NCBI GenBank assembly: GCA_946222495.1
Contig: CAMICF010000039.1
Span: 1 to 17,137, forward strand
Length of the DNA stretch: 17,137 nt
DNA from: an uncultured Janibacter sp.
GTDB taxonomy: Bacteria; Actinomycetota; Actinomycetes; Actinomycetales; Dermatophilaceae
Direction of reading: 5' to 3'
The position numbers and the translations under genes are program-made. Below are positions 10,090 through 17,137 of the stretch, one piece after another (position 1 is the stretch's first letter; each line of letters begins with the position of its first letter). The notes beneath the pieces were generated by a model. That model made no database searches. It worked only from the letters and a program-made list of their open reading frames with translations, and was not told the DNA's origin.

Positions 10090-11093
10090 TCGACATCCTC
10101 AGCCTGGAGTTCATGCGCAACTCGATCATCGCGGCGATGCTCGTCGGGGCATCGGCGCCGCTCGTCGGGGTCTTCCTCGTCCAGCGCGGCATGTCGCTCA
10201 TCGGCGACGGCATGGGCCACGTCGCGCTCGCGGGCGTGGGGATCGGCGTGCTCACGAGCAGCTCCCCCGTCTTCACCGCCCTCGTCGTCGTCGTCCTCGC
10301 CGCGATCGCCGTCGAGCTCCTCCGCCACCACGGCCGGGCCGGTGGCGACCTCGCGCTCGCGGTGATGTTCTACGGCGGGCTCGCCGCCGGAGTCGTCATC
10401 ATCGCCAAGGCTCCCGAGGGCTCGTCGACGAACCTCGAGAGCTTCCTCTTCGGGGCGCTGAACACCGTCTCCCGCAGCGACCTCGTCGCCTTCGCGGTCC
10501 TCGCCGCGGTCGTCCTCGTCACGGTCGCGCTGCTGCGCGAACGGCTCTTCGCCGTCGCCCAGGACGCGGAGTACTCGCGGGCCTCGGGCCTGCCGGTCCT
10601 CTCGACGAACATCCTGCTCGCCGTCCTCACCGGCGTCACCGTCGTCATCTCGATGCGGGTCATCGGGCTGCTCCTCATCAGCGCCCTGATGATCCTGCCC
10701 AATGCCACCGGGCAGCAGCTCGGGCGGTCCTTCCGCGGCAGCCTCGTCTGGGCGGTCCTCATCGGGCTCGCCACGAGCCTCGGTGGGGTCTTCACGAGCT
10801 TCTACGCGGACACCCCCTCCGGGGCGACGATCGTCCTGCTCGCCATCGGCGTCTTCGTCCTCGCCGCCGTGGGCACGTGGGCGGTCCACGCCGTCGGCCG
10901 GGGCCGGCACCGGGCCGCGGAGACCCACGAGCACGTGCACTGGGAGGAGTGCGGCCACGATGTCGTCCTCCACGGCGACCACGTCGACTACCTCCACGAC
11001 GGGCACCGGCATGCCCGCCACGGGGACCACTGGGACGAGCACGCCCCGGACCACACCGACACCGAGTCCACCCTCGAGGGGAGCCAGCGATGA
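10086..11093 (+). CDS. znuB: Zinc ABC transporter permease with histidine-rich C-terminal tail
   Basis: Membrane channel of the zinc importer (ABC-3 family), 335 residues, starting at the GTG whose last two bases begin the znuC stop codon. The N-terminus (LEFMRNSIIAAMLVGASAPLVGVFLVQRGMSLIGDG-type pattern) and several later hydrophobic helices up to about residue 270 fit the family. Beyond the last helix a tail of about 60 residues carries 14 histidines (for example THEHVH, HDGHRHARHGDH) together with Asp/Glu and one Cys. The family normally ends soon after its last helix, so the tail is an addition, probably cytoplasmic, and may bind or buffer zinc as it enters. Its stop codon overlaps the zur ATG. 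Confidence 0.95.
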
Positions 11094-11482
11094 CCGACAC
11101 CCGCACCCGCCGCCCGACGAAGCAGCGCACCGCCATCGAGGCCGACCTCGAGCGGTCCGAGGAGTTCCGCTCCGCCCAGCAGGTCCACGCGAGCCTCCAC
11201 GCGCACGGCGACAAGATCGGCCTCGCGACCGTCTACCGGACGCTGCAGTCGATGGTCGACGAAGGCCTCGTCGACGCCCTTCGCACCGACGACGGCGAGC
11301 AGTCCTACCGCCGGTGCAGCACCGGGCACCACCACCACCTCGTGTGCCGCGTCTGCGGCCGGACGGTGGAGATCGAGGGACCCGCCGTGGAGCGGTGGAC
11401 GGCATCCGTCGCCGACGCCCACGGCTTCACCGAGGTCGACCACACGCTCGAGCTCGTCGGGCGCTGTGCGGAGTGCGGCTGA
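11090..11482 (+). CDS. zur: Zinc uptake regulator (Fur family)
   Basis: Zn-responsive repressor of 130 residues that should bind the two boxes before znuA and close the feedback loop. The N-terminal winged helix contains the recognition segment GLATVYRTLQ (44-53). The dimerisation domain carries GHHHHLVCRVCG (His80-83, Cys86, Cys89) and the final CAEC pair (Cys126, Cys129), the four cysteines of the structural zinc site. The His cluster at the hinge is typical of Zur/Fur sensors. The ATG overlaps the znuB stop (ATGA). Zur, rather than Fur or PerR, is chosen because of the operon. Only six bases separate its stop from that of the convergent amidotransferase gene. Confidence 0.95.
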   Translation: MTDTRTRRPTKQRTAIEADLERSEEFRSAQQVHASLHAHGDKIGLATVYRTLQSMVDEGLVDALRTDDGEQSYRRCSTGHHHHLVCRVCGRTVEIEGPAVERWTASVADAHGFTEVDHTLELVGRCAECG

Positions 11483-11488
11483 TCCCGA

Positions 11489-12439
11489 CTAGAGGTTGAG
11501 CTCGCTCACGGTCCGGGTGACGCGCCCGTCGTCCTCCCTGCGCAGGAACATGATCCTCCCGTACTCCAGGGGCAGCCAGCCGTCGCCGTCCTCGCTCAGC
11601 GGCTCGGACGCGAAGATGGCCGCCGATGGGTCCTCCTCGGTGCACTCCTCGAAGCCGTACGATCCCCCGTCCTGGAAATGGCGGCCGAGCAGCAGGTACA
11701 TCGGCTCCAGGAGCATGCCGAGATCGAACTCGGCGGTGCCGGCCTCGGCCCGGCGCAGCTCGCGCCAGTCACCGGACGGGTCGACCTCGCCCTGGTGGCC
11801 GAGCCCCCAGTTGATCCCGATGATCCGGTCCGGCGCGACGAGAGCCATCTTCAGCTTGGTCAGCCCCGGCAGCTCGAGGGTCTTCATCGCCGCGGCGATC
11901 AGCCGCAGCAGCTCCTCGACCGCACGCTGGACGTCCTCGTCGCCGTTGCTCTCGAGCAGGGACAGGAGGAGCACGTAGATGAACTCGGTGTCGGTCGTAC
12001 CCAGCATCTGCTTCAGGTACTCGTCCTTGCAGTGCGGCAGCAGCTCCCGCTGCAGGATCTGCCAGCCCGGCAGGTAGCCGTTCTGGGCGACGATCCAGGG
12101 AGTCCCCTCGAAGGAGAAGGGATGGCAGTTCTCGTCGACCAGGACGGCCTTGGCGTCGTAGGCGGCGGCTCGCACGTGCGCCAGCACGGTGCTGGCCTGG
12201 ATGCTGGGGAGCATGCGGCTGACGTTGTCGTCGTAGAAGGCTGCCATCGGCCGGCGGTAGATGAAGGGCTCGTCCGGCTTGAGCAGGTGCTGGCCCCAGG
12301 CTCCGAACCCCCACCCCGCGAGCTGGAGCTCCGGGTGACGCTCCGGGTCGAGGGCCTGGTTGATCAGGCTGTTCTCCGGCTTCATGAGCAGGTCTTCCAA
12401 CGGGATCTCCGGCCCGATGTACGCAAGCACTCGGCACAT
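11489..12439 (-). CDS. Free-standing class II glutamine amidotransferase domain protein
   Basis: Protein of 316 residues with an N-terminal Ntn-type glutaminase fold. Met is followed directly by Cys2, the nucleophile freed by Met removal (MCRVLAYIG). Other family marks are GWGFGAW (42-48), Arg90 in LAHVRAA, ENCHPF (103-108), QNGYL (119-123), and Asp150 in GTTDTEFIY. There is no attached synthetase domain, so ammonia released from glutamine would pass to an unknown partner, or the protein may be a hydrolase of gamma-glutamyl compounds like EgtC. It is clearly longer than the EgtC I recall (about 230 residues), and no egt genes are nearby. Family membership is firm; substrate is unknown. It lies 47 bases after uppS on the same strand, with only a weak GAGG before the ATG, and is tail to tail with zur. 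Confidence 0.85.
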   Translation of the reverse strand: MCRVLAYIGPEIPLEDLLMKPENSLINQALDPERHPELQLAGWGFGAWGQHLLKPDEPFIYRRPMAAFYDDNVSRMLPSIQASTVLAHVRAAAYDAKAVLVDENCHPFSFEGTPWIVAQNGYLPGWQILQRELLPHCKDEYLKQMLGTTDTEFIYVLLLSLLESNGDEDVQRAVEELLRLIAAAMKTLELPGLTKLKMALVAPDRIIGINWGLGHQGEVDPSGDWRELRRAEAGTAEFDLGMLLEPMYLLLGRHFQDGGSYGFEECTEEDPSAAIFASEPLSEDGDGWLPLEYGRIMFLRREDDGRVTRTVSELNL

Positions 12440-12486
12440 GTGGTGATTCGCCTCACAGACGGGTCGACAGCGGCAACGCGGGGTCG

Positions 12487-13317
12487 TCAGCGTATGTCAC
12501 GGCTGTCCACGGACGAGCTCCCGTCCCCCTTCGCTGACCCCGTCGTCGGCGCGTCGACCGCGCCGCCGTAGCGCCGGTCGCGCTCGGCGTAGATCTGGAT
12601 GGCCTCCCACAGGTGGCGCCGGTCGTAGTCCGGCCAGAGCGTGTCCTGGAAGACCATCTCGGCGTACGCCGCCTGCCACAGGAGGAAGTTGCTCGTGCGC
12701 TGCTCGCCGGAGCTGCGCAGGAAGAGGTCGACGTCGGGCATCGAGGGCTCGGTGAGGTAGCGCGCGATCGTCCGCTCGTCGATGCGCGACCCCTTGAGGC
12801 GACCGGCCTTGACGTCCTCGGCGATGCCCCGGACGGCATCGGCGATCTCCGCCCTTCCGCCGTAGTTCACGCAGAAGTACAGCGTGAGCGCGTCGTTGTC
12901 CTTCGTCAGCTCCTGGGCCACCTCGAGCTCCTTGATGACCGAGCTCCAGAGCTTGGGGCGGCGTCCCACCCAGCGCATCCGCACGCCCCACTCGTGGAGC
13001 TGGTCGCGGCGGCGGCGGATGACGTCCCGGTTGAAGCCCATGAGGAAGCGCACCTCCTCGGGCGAGCGCCGCCAGTTCTCCGTGGAGAAGGCGTACGTCG
13101 AGAGGTGCTTCACCCCGATCTCCAGGGCGCCGGCGACGACGTCGAGCAGGGCTCCCTCCCCCGCCTCGTGCCCCTGGGTCCGTGGCAGGCCACGCTGGTT
13201 GGCCCAGCGGCCGTTGCCGTCCATGACGATCGCGACGTGCTCCGGCACGAGCTCCGTGGGCAGGGCCGGCGGGGTCGCTCCGCTCGGGTGGGCGAAGGGG
13301 GGTGCGTAGCGGCTCAT
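12487..13317 (-). CDS. uppS: Isoprenyl (polyprenyl) diphosphate synthase, cis-prenyltransferase
   Basis: Cytoplasmic enzyme that adds isopentenyl units in cis configuration to make the C50-C55 lipid carrier of cell-wall synthesis. The 276-residue product shows [13 protein letters not shown] with catalytic Asp33, [24 protein letters not shown] and the C-terminal [19 protein letters not shown] with AYAEMVF. The start is the ATG at 13317, which overlaps the recO stop codon; an upstream ATG would lie inside recO. Adjacency to recO recalls Mycobacterium Rv2362c-Rv2361c, in which the product is decaprenyl diphosphate, so chain length (C50 or C55) is open. A disordered Ser/Gly-rich tail follows the conserved domain. 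Confidence 0.95.
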   Translation of the reverse strand: MSRYAPPFAHPSGATPPALPTELVPEHVAIVMDGNGRWANQRGLPRTQGHEAGEGALLDVVAGALEIGVKHLSTYAFSTENWRRSPEEVRFLMGFNRDVIRRRRDQLHEWGVRMRWVGRRPKLWSSVIKELEVAQELTKDNDALTLYFCVNYGGRAEIADAVRGIAEDVKAGRLKGSRIDERTIARYLTEPSMPDVDLFLRSSGEQRTSNFLLWQAAYAEMVFQDTLWPDYDRRHLWEAIQIYAERDRRYGGAVDAPTTGSAKGDGSSSVDSRDIR

Positions 13318-14060
13318 CCGATCCTCTGCTGCTGGGTGCGGTCGACGTGACGAAGGGAGAGCACCCCGCGCTCGAGGTGCCACTGGAGGAAGGCGGCCGT
13401 GAGGCCGGACCCCTCGCGACGATGCCGGTCGAGGGACTCGTCGGCGCTCGCCCAGTCCCCCGTGAGGAGCGCGGCGAGGAGGTCCAGGGTCTCCGGGGCG
13501 GGCGCGGAGGCACCGGGGACCCGGCAGCTGCGGCAGAGCACGCCGCCGGAGGCGACGTGGAAGGCGCGGTGCGGCCCCTGCTCACCGCACTGGGCACAGT
13601 CGTGGAAGCTCGGCGCCCAACCGGCGACCGCGAGGGCGCGCAGGAGGTAGGCGTCGAGGACGAGCTCGGGGGCGTGGTCGGCGTGCGCGAGCGAGCGCAG
13701 GGCCCCGGCGAGCAGCAGGTACTGCTGGACCGCAGGCTCGTGCTCCTCGGTGAGACGGTCGGCCGTCTCGAGGATGGCCGTCGCCGACGTCCACCGGCGG
13801 TAGTCGCGCGCCAGGACGTCGCCCCAGGCGTCGAGGGACTCCGTCTGCGTCACGGTGTCGAGGTTGCGGCCCTCGTAGCACTGGAGGTCGACGTGCATGC
13901 CCGGCTCGAGGCGGGCGCCGAACTTGGACTTGGTGCGGCGGACCCCCTTCGCCACGGTCCGGATCTTGCCGCGCCCGCGCGTGAGCACGGTGATGATCCG
14001 GTCGGCCTCACCCAGCTTGTGGGTTCGCAGGACGACCCCGGACTCGCGGTAGAGGGGCAC
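13314..14060 (-). CDS. recO: DNA repair protein RecO
   Basis: Recombination mediator that works with RecR to load RecA on SSB-covered gaps; 248 residues. The N-terminal OB fold begins [22 protein letters not shown]; a helical domain follows; a C4 zinc finger is formed by Cys155/Cys158 (CAQC) and Cys176/Cys179 (CRSC). The GTG at 14060 is preferred over the longer frame to 14099 because RecO homology begins at PLYRESG and a strong Shine-Dalgarno sequence sits nine bases upstream. It is translationally coupled to uppS through an ATGA overlap. The divergent alkB-like gene starts 97 bases away, and a LexA box lies between the two. Confidence 0.94.
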   Translation of the reverse strand: MPLYRESGVVLRTHKLGEADRIITVLTRGRGKIRTVAKGVRRTKSKFGARLEPGMHVDLQCYEGRNLDTVTQTESLDAWGDVLARDYRRWTSATAILETADRLTEEHEPAVQQYLLLAGALRSLAHADHAPELVLDAYLLRALAVAGWAPSFHDCAQCGEQGPHRAFHVASGGVLCRSCRVPGASAPAPETLDLLAALLTGDWASADESLDRHRREGSGLTAAFLQWHLERGVLSLRHVDRTQQQRIG

Positions 14061-14069
14061 CGGGCCATT

Positions 14070-14079
14070 CTCCCCCTTC
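14070..14079 (-). promoter_or_regulatory. Ribosome binding site deciding the recO start
   Basis: On the - strand GAAGGGGGAG lies 9 bases before the GTG at 14060. It supports this start over the more distant one and is also one copy of the dispersed word CGAAGGGRG. Confidence 0.6.
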
Positions 14080-14121
14080 GGTGCGAGCACACGACACACC
14101 CCACGCCGCTCGCGTCGCTTC

Positions 14122-14137
14122 TCGAACAGGCGTTCGA
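14122..14137. promoter_or_regulatory. LexA (SOS) box, perfect palindrome
   Basis: TCGAAC-AGGC-GTTCGA is an exact match to the actinobacterial/mycobacterial SOS consensus TCGAAC-N4-GTTCGA as I know it. It lies 20 bases before the alkB-like ATG and covers positions -36 to -21 if transcription begins at that ATG, so LexA would block the -35 region. It is also 61 bases upstream of the recO start and could affect that promoter too. Confidence 0.82.
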
Positions 14138-14145
14138 CTCGCTGC

Positions 14146-14151
14146 TACGCT
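14146..14151 (+). promoter_or_regulatory. Candidate -10 box (TACGCT) of a leaderless alkB mRNA
   Basis: TACGCT (TAnnnT) is followed by exactly 6 bases and the ATG at 14158, with no Shine-Dalgarno sequence. A weak -35 (TCGAAC, 14122-14127, 18-base spacer) coincides with the left half of the LexA box. Confidence 0.55.
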
Positions 14152-14157
14152 CGAGCC

Positions 14158-14781
14158 ATGCAGGCGCTCCAGTCCTCGCTCTTCGACACCGCCGAGACCC
14201 CGACGCTCGGCGACCTCGACCGGCGCCACCGCCGCTTCCTCGACGGCACCGCCTGGCTCGACCTCCTGCCGGGGTGGGCCAGCGGCACCGACGACGTGCT
14301 GACGACGCTCCTCCACGAGGTGCCGTGGCGGGCCGAGCGGCGCCAGATGTACGACTCCGTCGTCGACGTGCCGCGCCTGACCTGCTTCTACGACGGGCAC
14401 GAGCCGCTCCCCCACCCGATGCTCGTCGACATGCGCGAGCAGCTGTCCGCGCACTACGCCGACGAGCTCGGTGAACCCTTCGTCACCGCCGGGCTGTGCC
14501 TCTACCGGCACGGCGCAGACTCAGTGGCCTGGCACGGCGACCGCATCGGCCGCAGCCGTGAGCAGGACACGATGATCGCCATCGTCTCGCTCGGGTCGGC
14601 GCGCCACCTGGCGCTGCGACCACGGGACGGCGGCGCCTCGCAACGGGTCTCGCTCGGTCACGGAGACCTCGTCGTCATGGGTGGCGCCTGCCAGCGCACC
14701 TGGGACCACGCGGTGCCCAAGACGAGCGGCGCGGTCGGGCCGCGGGTCTCGATCCAGTTCCGCGTGGCAGGGGTGCGCTAG
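14158..14781 (+). CDS. alkB: AlkB-like 2-oxoglutarate/Fe(II)-dependent dioxygenase
   Basis: Predicted oxidative demethylase of 1-methyladenine/3-methylcytosine-type damage in DNA or RNA; 207 residues. The double-stranded beta-helix iron triad is visible as His126 and Asp128 (VAWHGDRIG) and His184 (RTWDHAVPK). Arg196 and Arg202 (GPRVSIQFR) are the expected 2-oxoglutarate and substrate arginines. YRHGADSVAWHGD and SLGSARHLALRPR match the nucleotide-recognition and core strands, and the PRLTCFYDG segment matches the lid. No other domain is present. A perfect LexA box lies in the promoter, implying induction by DNA damage through SOS; in E. coli alkB belongs instead to the Ada regulon. Its stop is 4 bases from that of the convergent hxlR-type gene. 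Substrate range (DNA or RNA) cannot be told. Confidence 0.9.
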   Translation: MQALQSSLFDTAETPTLGDLDRRHRRFLDGTAWLDLLPGWASGTDDVLTTLLHEVPWRAERRQMYDSVVDVPRLTCFYDGHEPLPHPMLVDMREQLSAHYADELGEPFVTAGLCLYRHGADSVAWHGDRIGRSREQDTMIAIVSLGSARHLALRPRDGGASQRVSLGHGDLVVMGGACQRTWDHAVPKTSGAVGPRVSIQFRVAGVR

Positions 14782-14785
14782 AGGG

Positions 14786-15136
14786 TCACTCCCCCGCTGG
14801 GGCGCTCCGGGCGGACTCCTCGAAGGAGGCGCCCCAGTCGTCGAGCCAGGCAATGGCGGGACGGAGGGTCTCACCGAGGTCCGTGAGCGCGTACTCCACC
14901 CGCGGCGGCACCTCGGCGAAGACCGTCCGGGACACCAACCCGTCGGTCTCGAGGTCCCGCAACTGACGGGTGAGCACCCGCGGGGTCACCGGCCCGACGG
15001 CCCGCCGCAGCTCACCGAAACGCAGCGTCCCCTCGAGCAGGTGCTTGACGATCGTCAGCTTCCACGAGCCACCGAGCACGGCCACGGCCACCTCGACGGG
15101 GCAGACCTCGAGAGCGGACTCCACGGCAGGGCGCAT
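14786..15136 (-). CDS. HxlR-family winged-helix transcriptional regulator
   Basis: Small DNA-binding protein of 116 residues. The pattern Cys12-Pro (EVCPVEVAV), GGSWKLTIVKHLLEG-x-LRFGELRR, LTRQLRDLETDGLVSR and PPRVEYALTDLGETL is that of HxlR/YodB-type regulators. The N-terminal Cys is the redox or electrophile sensor in several members such as YodB and HypR. The ATG at 15136 is chosen because homology begins there; a GTG six codons earlier (15154) is an alternative. It is divergent from the NAD(P)H oxidoreductase gene, with 76 bases between the starts, the classic arrangement for a local regulator of a quinone or aldehyde detoxification gene. Confidence 0.88.
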   Translation of the reverse strand: MRPAVESALEVCPVEVAVAVLGGSWKLTIVKHLLEGTLRFGELRRAVGPVTPRVLTRQLRDLETDGLVSRTVFAEVPPRVEYALTDLGETLRPAIAWLDDWGASFEESARSAPAGE

Positions 15137-15147
15137 GGGTATCCCAT

Positions 15148-15178
15148 CAGTCACTACTGGACGACAAAGTGCGTACTT
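15148..15178. promoter_or_regulatory. Paired dyads, candidate HxlR operator
   Basis: CAGT-CACT-ACTG (15148-15159) and AAGT-GCGT-ACTT (15167-15178) are perfect 4-4-4 inverted repeats that share the core AGT-N4-ACT; their centres are 19 bp apart. Both lie between the divergent regulator and oxidoreductase starts, where an autoregulatory operator is expected. The dyads are seen; the binding protein is inferred. Confidence 0.45.
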
Positions 15179-15212
15179 GTGGCAGACGAACCACGCGCCC
15201 AGCCTAGAAGGC

Positions 15213-15983
15213 ATGCACCGCATCCTCTGGGTCAGCGCCCACCCCGACCCGTGCTCGCTCACCGCGGCCCTCCGCGAGGCGGGCATCTCCCACCTGCGCG
15301 CACAGGGCCACGAGGTCCTCGAGTCGGACCTCTACGCCATGGGCTGGAACCCGGTCCTCGGCGACGCGGACCTCGGCGGTCGCACGGCCGGTCCGCTCTC
15401 CGGCCGCCAGCGCGAGGCAGCCCTCACCGGGACGCTGAGCAGCGACATCCGCGAGGAGCAGGCGAAGGTCTGCGCCGCCGACACGGTCGTTCTCCAGTTC
15501 CCGCTGTGGTGGTACGGCATGCCCGCGATCCTCAAGGGCTGGTTCGACCGGGTCTTCGCGAGCGGCTTCGCCTTCGGCCTCAAGGACCCCACAACGGGGC
15601 GGGTCCGCAAGTACGGCGACGGCGGTCTCGTCGGACGCCGCGTCCTCACGGTCGTGGCCGCCGGGGACCGCCTGCAGTCGCTGGGCCCACGGGGCATGAG
15701 CGGCCCCCTCGAGGACGTGCTCTGGCCGCTGCTCCACGGCACCGTCCACTACACCGGCATGGAGCCGATGGTCCCCCACCTCATCCCCAGCTCGGACCGC
15801 GTGGACGAGGCGACCTTCGACGAGGAACGACGCCGCCTGCACGAGCGTCTGGACTCCCTCGGCTCCGAGACGCCGATCCCCTTCCGGACCCTCGCCAGCG
15901 GCGACTACGACGAGGTGGGCGAGCTGCGCGCCCACCTGGCCCCCGGCGAAGGGGGTCTGGACGTCCATCGGTGCCCAGCCTGA
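15213..15983 (+). CDS. Flavodoxin-fold NAD(P)H oxidoreductase (quinone reductase-like)
   Basis: FMN- or FAD-binding cytoplasmic enzyme of 256 residues in the flavodoxin-2 family (MdaB/KefF/NQO1-like), expected to reduce quinones or other electrophiles by two electrons with NAD(P)H. Visible marks are the first strand and phosphate loop RILWVSAHPDPCSLTAAL (3-20), VLQFPLWWYGMPAILKGWFDRVFASGFAF (the isoalloxazine-binding loop and dimer helix, about 92-120), the YGDGGLVGRRVLTVVAAGDR strand, and HYTGMEP. The ATG at 15213 is chosen because it begins the first core strand; AGAAGG two bases before it is too close to be a normal ribosome binding site. It is divergent from the hxlR-type gene and probably controlled by it. 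The true substrate is unknown. Confidence 0.88.
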   Translation: MHRILWVSAHPDPCSLTAALREAGISHLRAQGHEVLESDLYAMGWNPVLGDADLGGRTAGPLSGRQREAALTGTLSSDIREEQAKVCAADTVVLQFPLWWYGMPAILKGWFDRVFASGFAFGLKDPTTGRVRKYGDGGLVGRRVLTVVAAGDRLQSLGPRGMSGPLEDVLWPLLHGTVHYTGMEPMVPHLIPSSDRVDEATFDEERRRLHERLDSLGSETPIPFRTLASGDYDEVGELRAHLAPGEGGLDVHRCPA

Positions 15984-16018
15984 CGCGCACCTCGCTCGAC
16001 AACAGAAAGGTGACCCGC

Positions 16019-17137
<1,119 letters not shown>

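Noticed and set aside
14061..14099. Longer RecO beginning MCRVLAPKGENG, similar to the MCRVLA start of the amidotransferase
   Set aside because: Coincidence: it precedes the RecO homology, and the Shine-Dalgarno sequence supports the GTG at 14060.
15984..16018. Terminator hairpin between the oxidoreductase gene and leuA (CACCT / AGGTG)
   Set aside because: The stem has only five base pairs with a loop of about 15 and no T-tract.

Overview
The window is about 17 kb of densely packed, very G+C-rich chromosome. It reads as a conserved housekeeping region of a high-GC Actinomycetota, probably of the Micrococcales; the family assignment is inference only. Supporting signs are near-exclusive G/C-ending codons, extremely short intergenic spaces, TAnnnT -10 boxes placed 6-7 bases before start codons (leaderless mRNAs), a mycobacterial-type LexA box, and the gene neighbourhood glyS / zinc transporter / zur / uppS / recO, which as I remember it is also found in Streptomyces and Mycobacterium. 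I see no insertion sequence, phage gene, tRNA, rRNA or CRISPR array, and no gene-free stretch longer than about 105 bp.

Layout, left to right. (1) The 3' part of pyruvate carboxylase (+), cut by the window edge, converges with dusB (-) with 3 bases between stop codons. (2) Divergent from dusB are a DUF1648/DUF5808-type membrane protein (+) and a two-domain sulfurtransferase (+). (3) A 104-bp convergent gap holds a 32-bp tandem repeat. (4) glyS (glycyl-tRNA synthetase) and an alpha/beta hydrolase lie on the - strand. A small three-helix membrane protein is divergent from glyS, and both genes appear leaderless. (5) A four-gene zinc operon, znuA-znuC-znuB-zur, has every junction overlapping by 4 bases (ATGA/GTGA) and runs from a promoter covered by two Zur boxes. 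(6) On the - strand, recO and uppS overlap by ATGA and are followed by a free-standing class II glutamine amidotransferase that meets zur tail to tail. (7) Divergent from recO is an alkB-like dioxygenase gene whose -35 region is a perfect actinobacterial LexA box. (8) An hxlR-type regulator gene is divergent from a flavodoxin-fold NAD(P)H oxidoreductase gene, with two AGT-N4-ACT dyads between them. (9) The 3' part of leuA (-) runs off the right edge.

How the parts work together. The zinc operon is a complete feedback circuit: Zur, its last product, should repress the operon when zinc is sufficient, and all three transporter proteins carry histidine-rich segments. The alkB/recO divergon suggests DNA-damage control of alkylation repair, possibly together with recombinational repair. 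The hxlR/oxidoreductase pair looks like an electrophile or quinone response module.

No wholly new multi-gene system is evident. The least explained signals are a dispersed 9-bp word, CGAAGGGRG (17 copies, about one per kb, both strands, often using rare codons), and the 32-bp tandem repeat built of nested dyads at 5702-5786.
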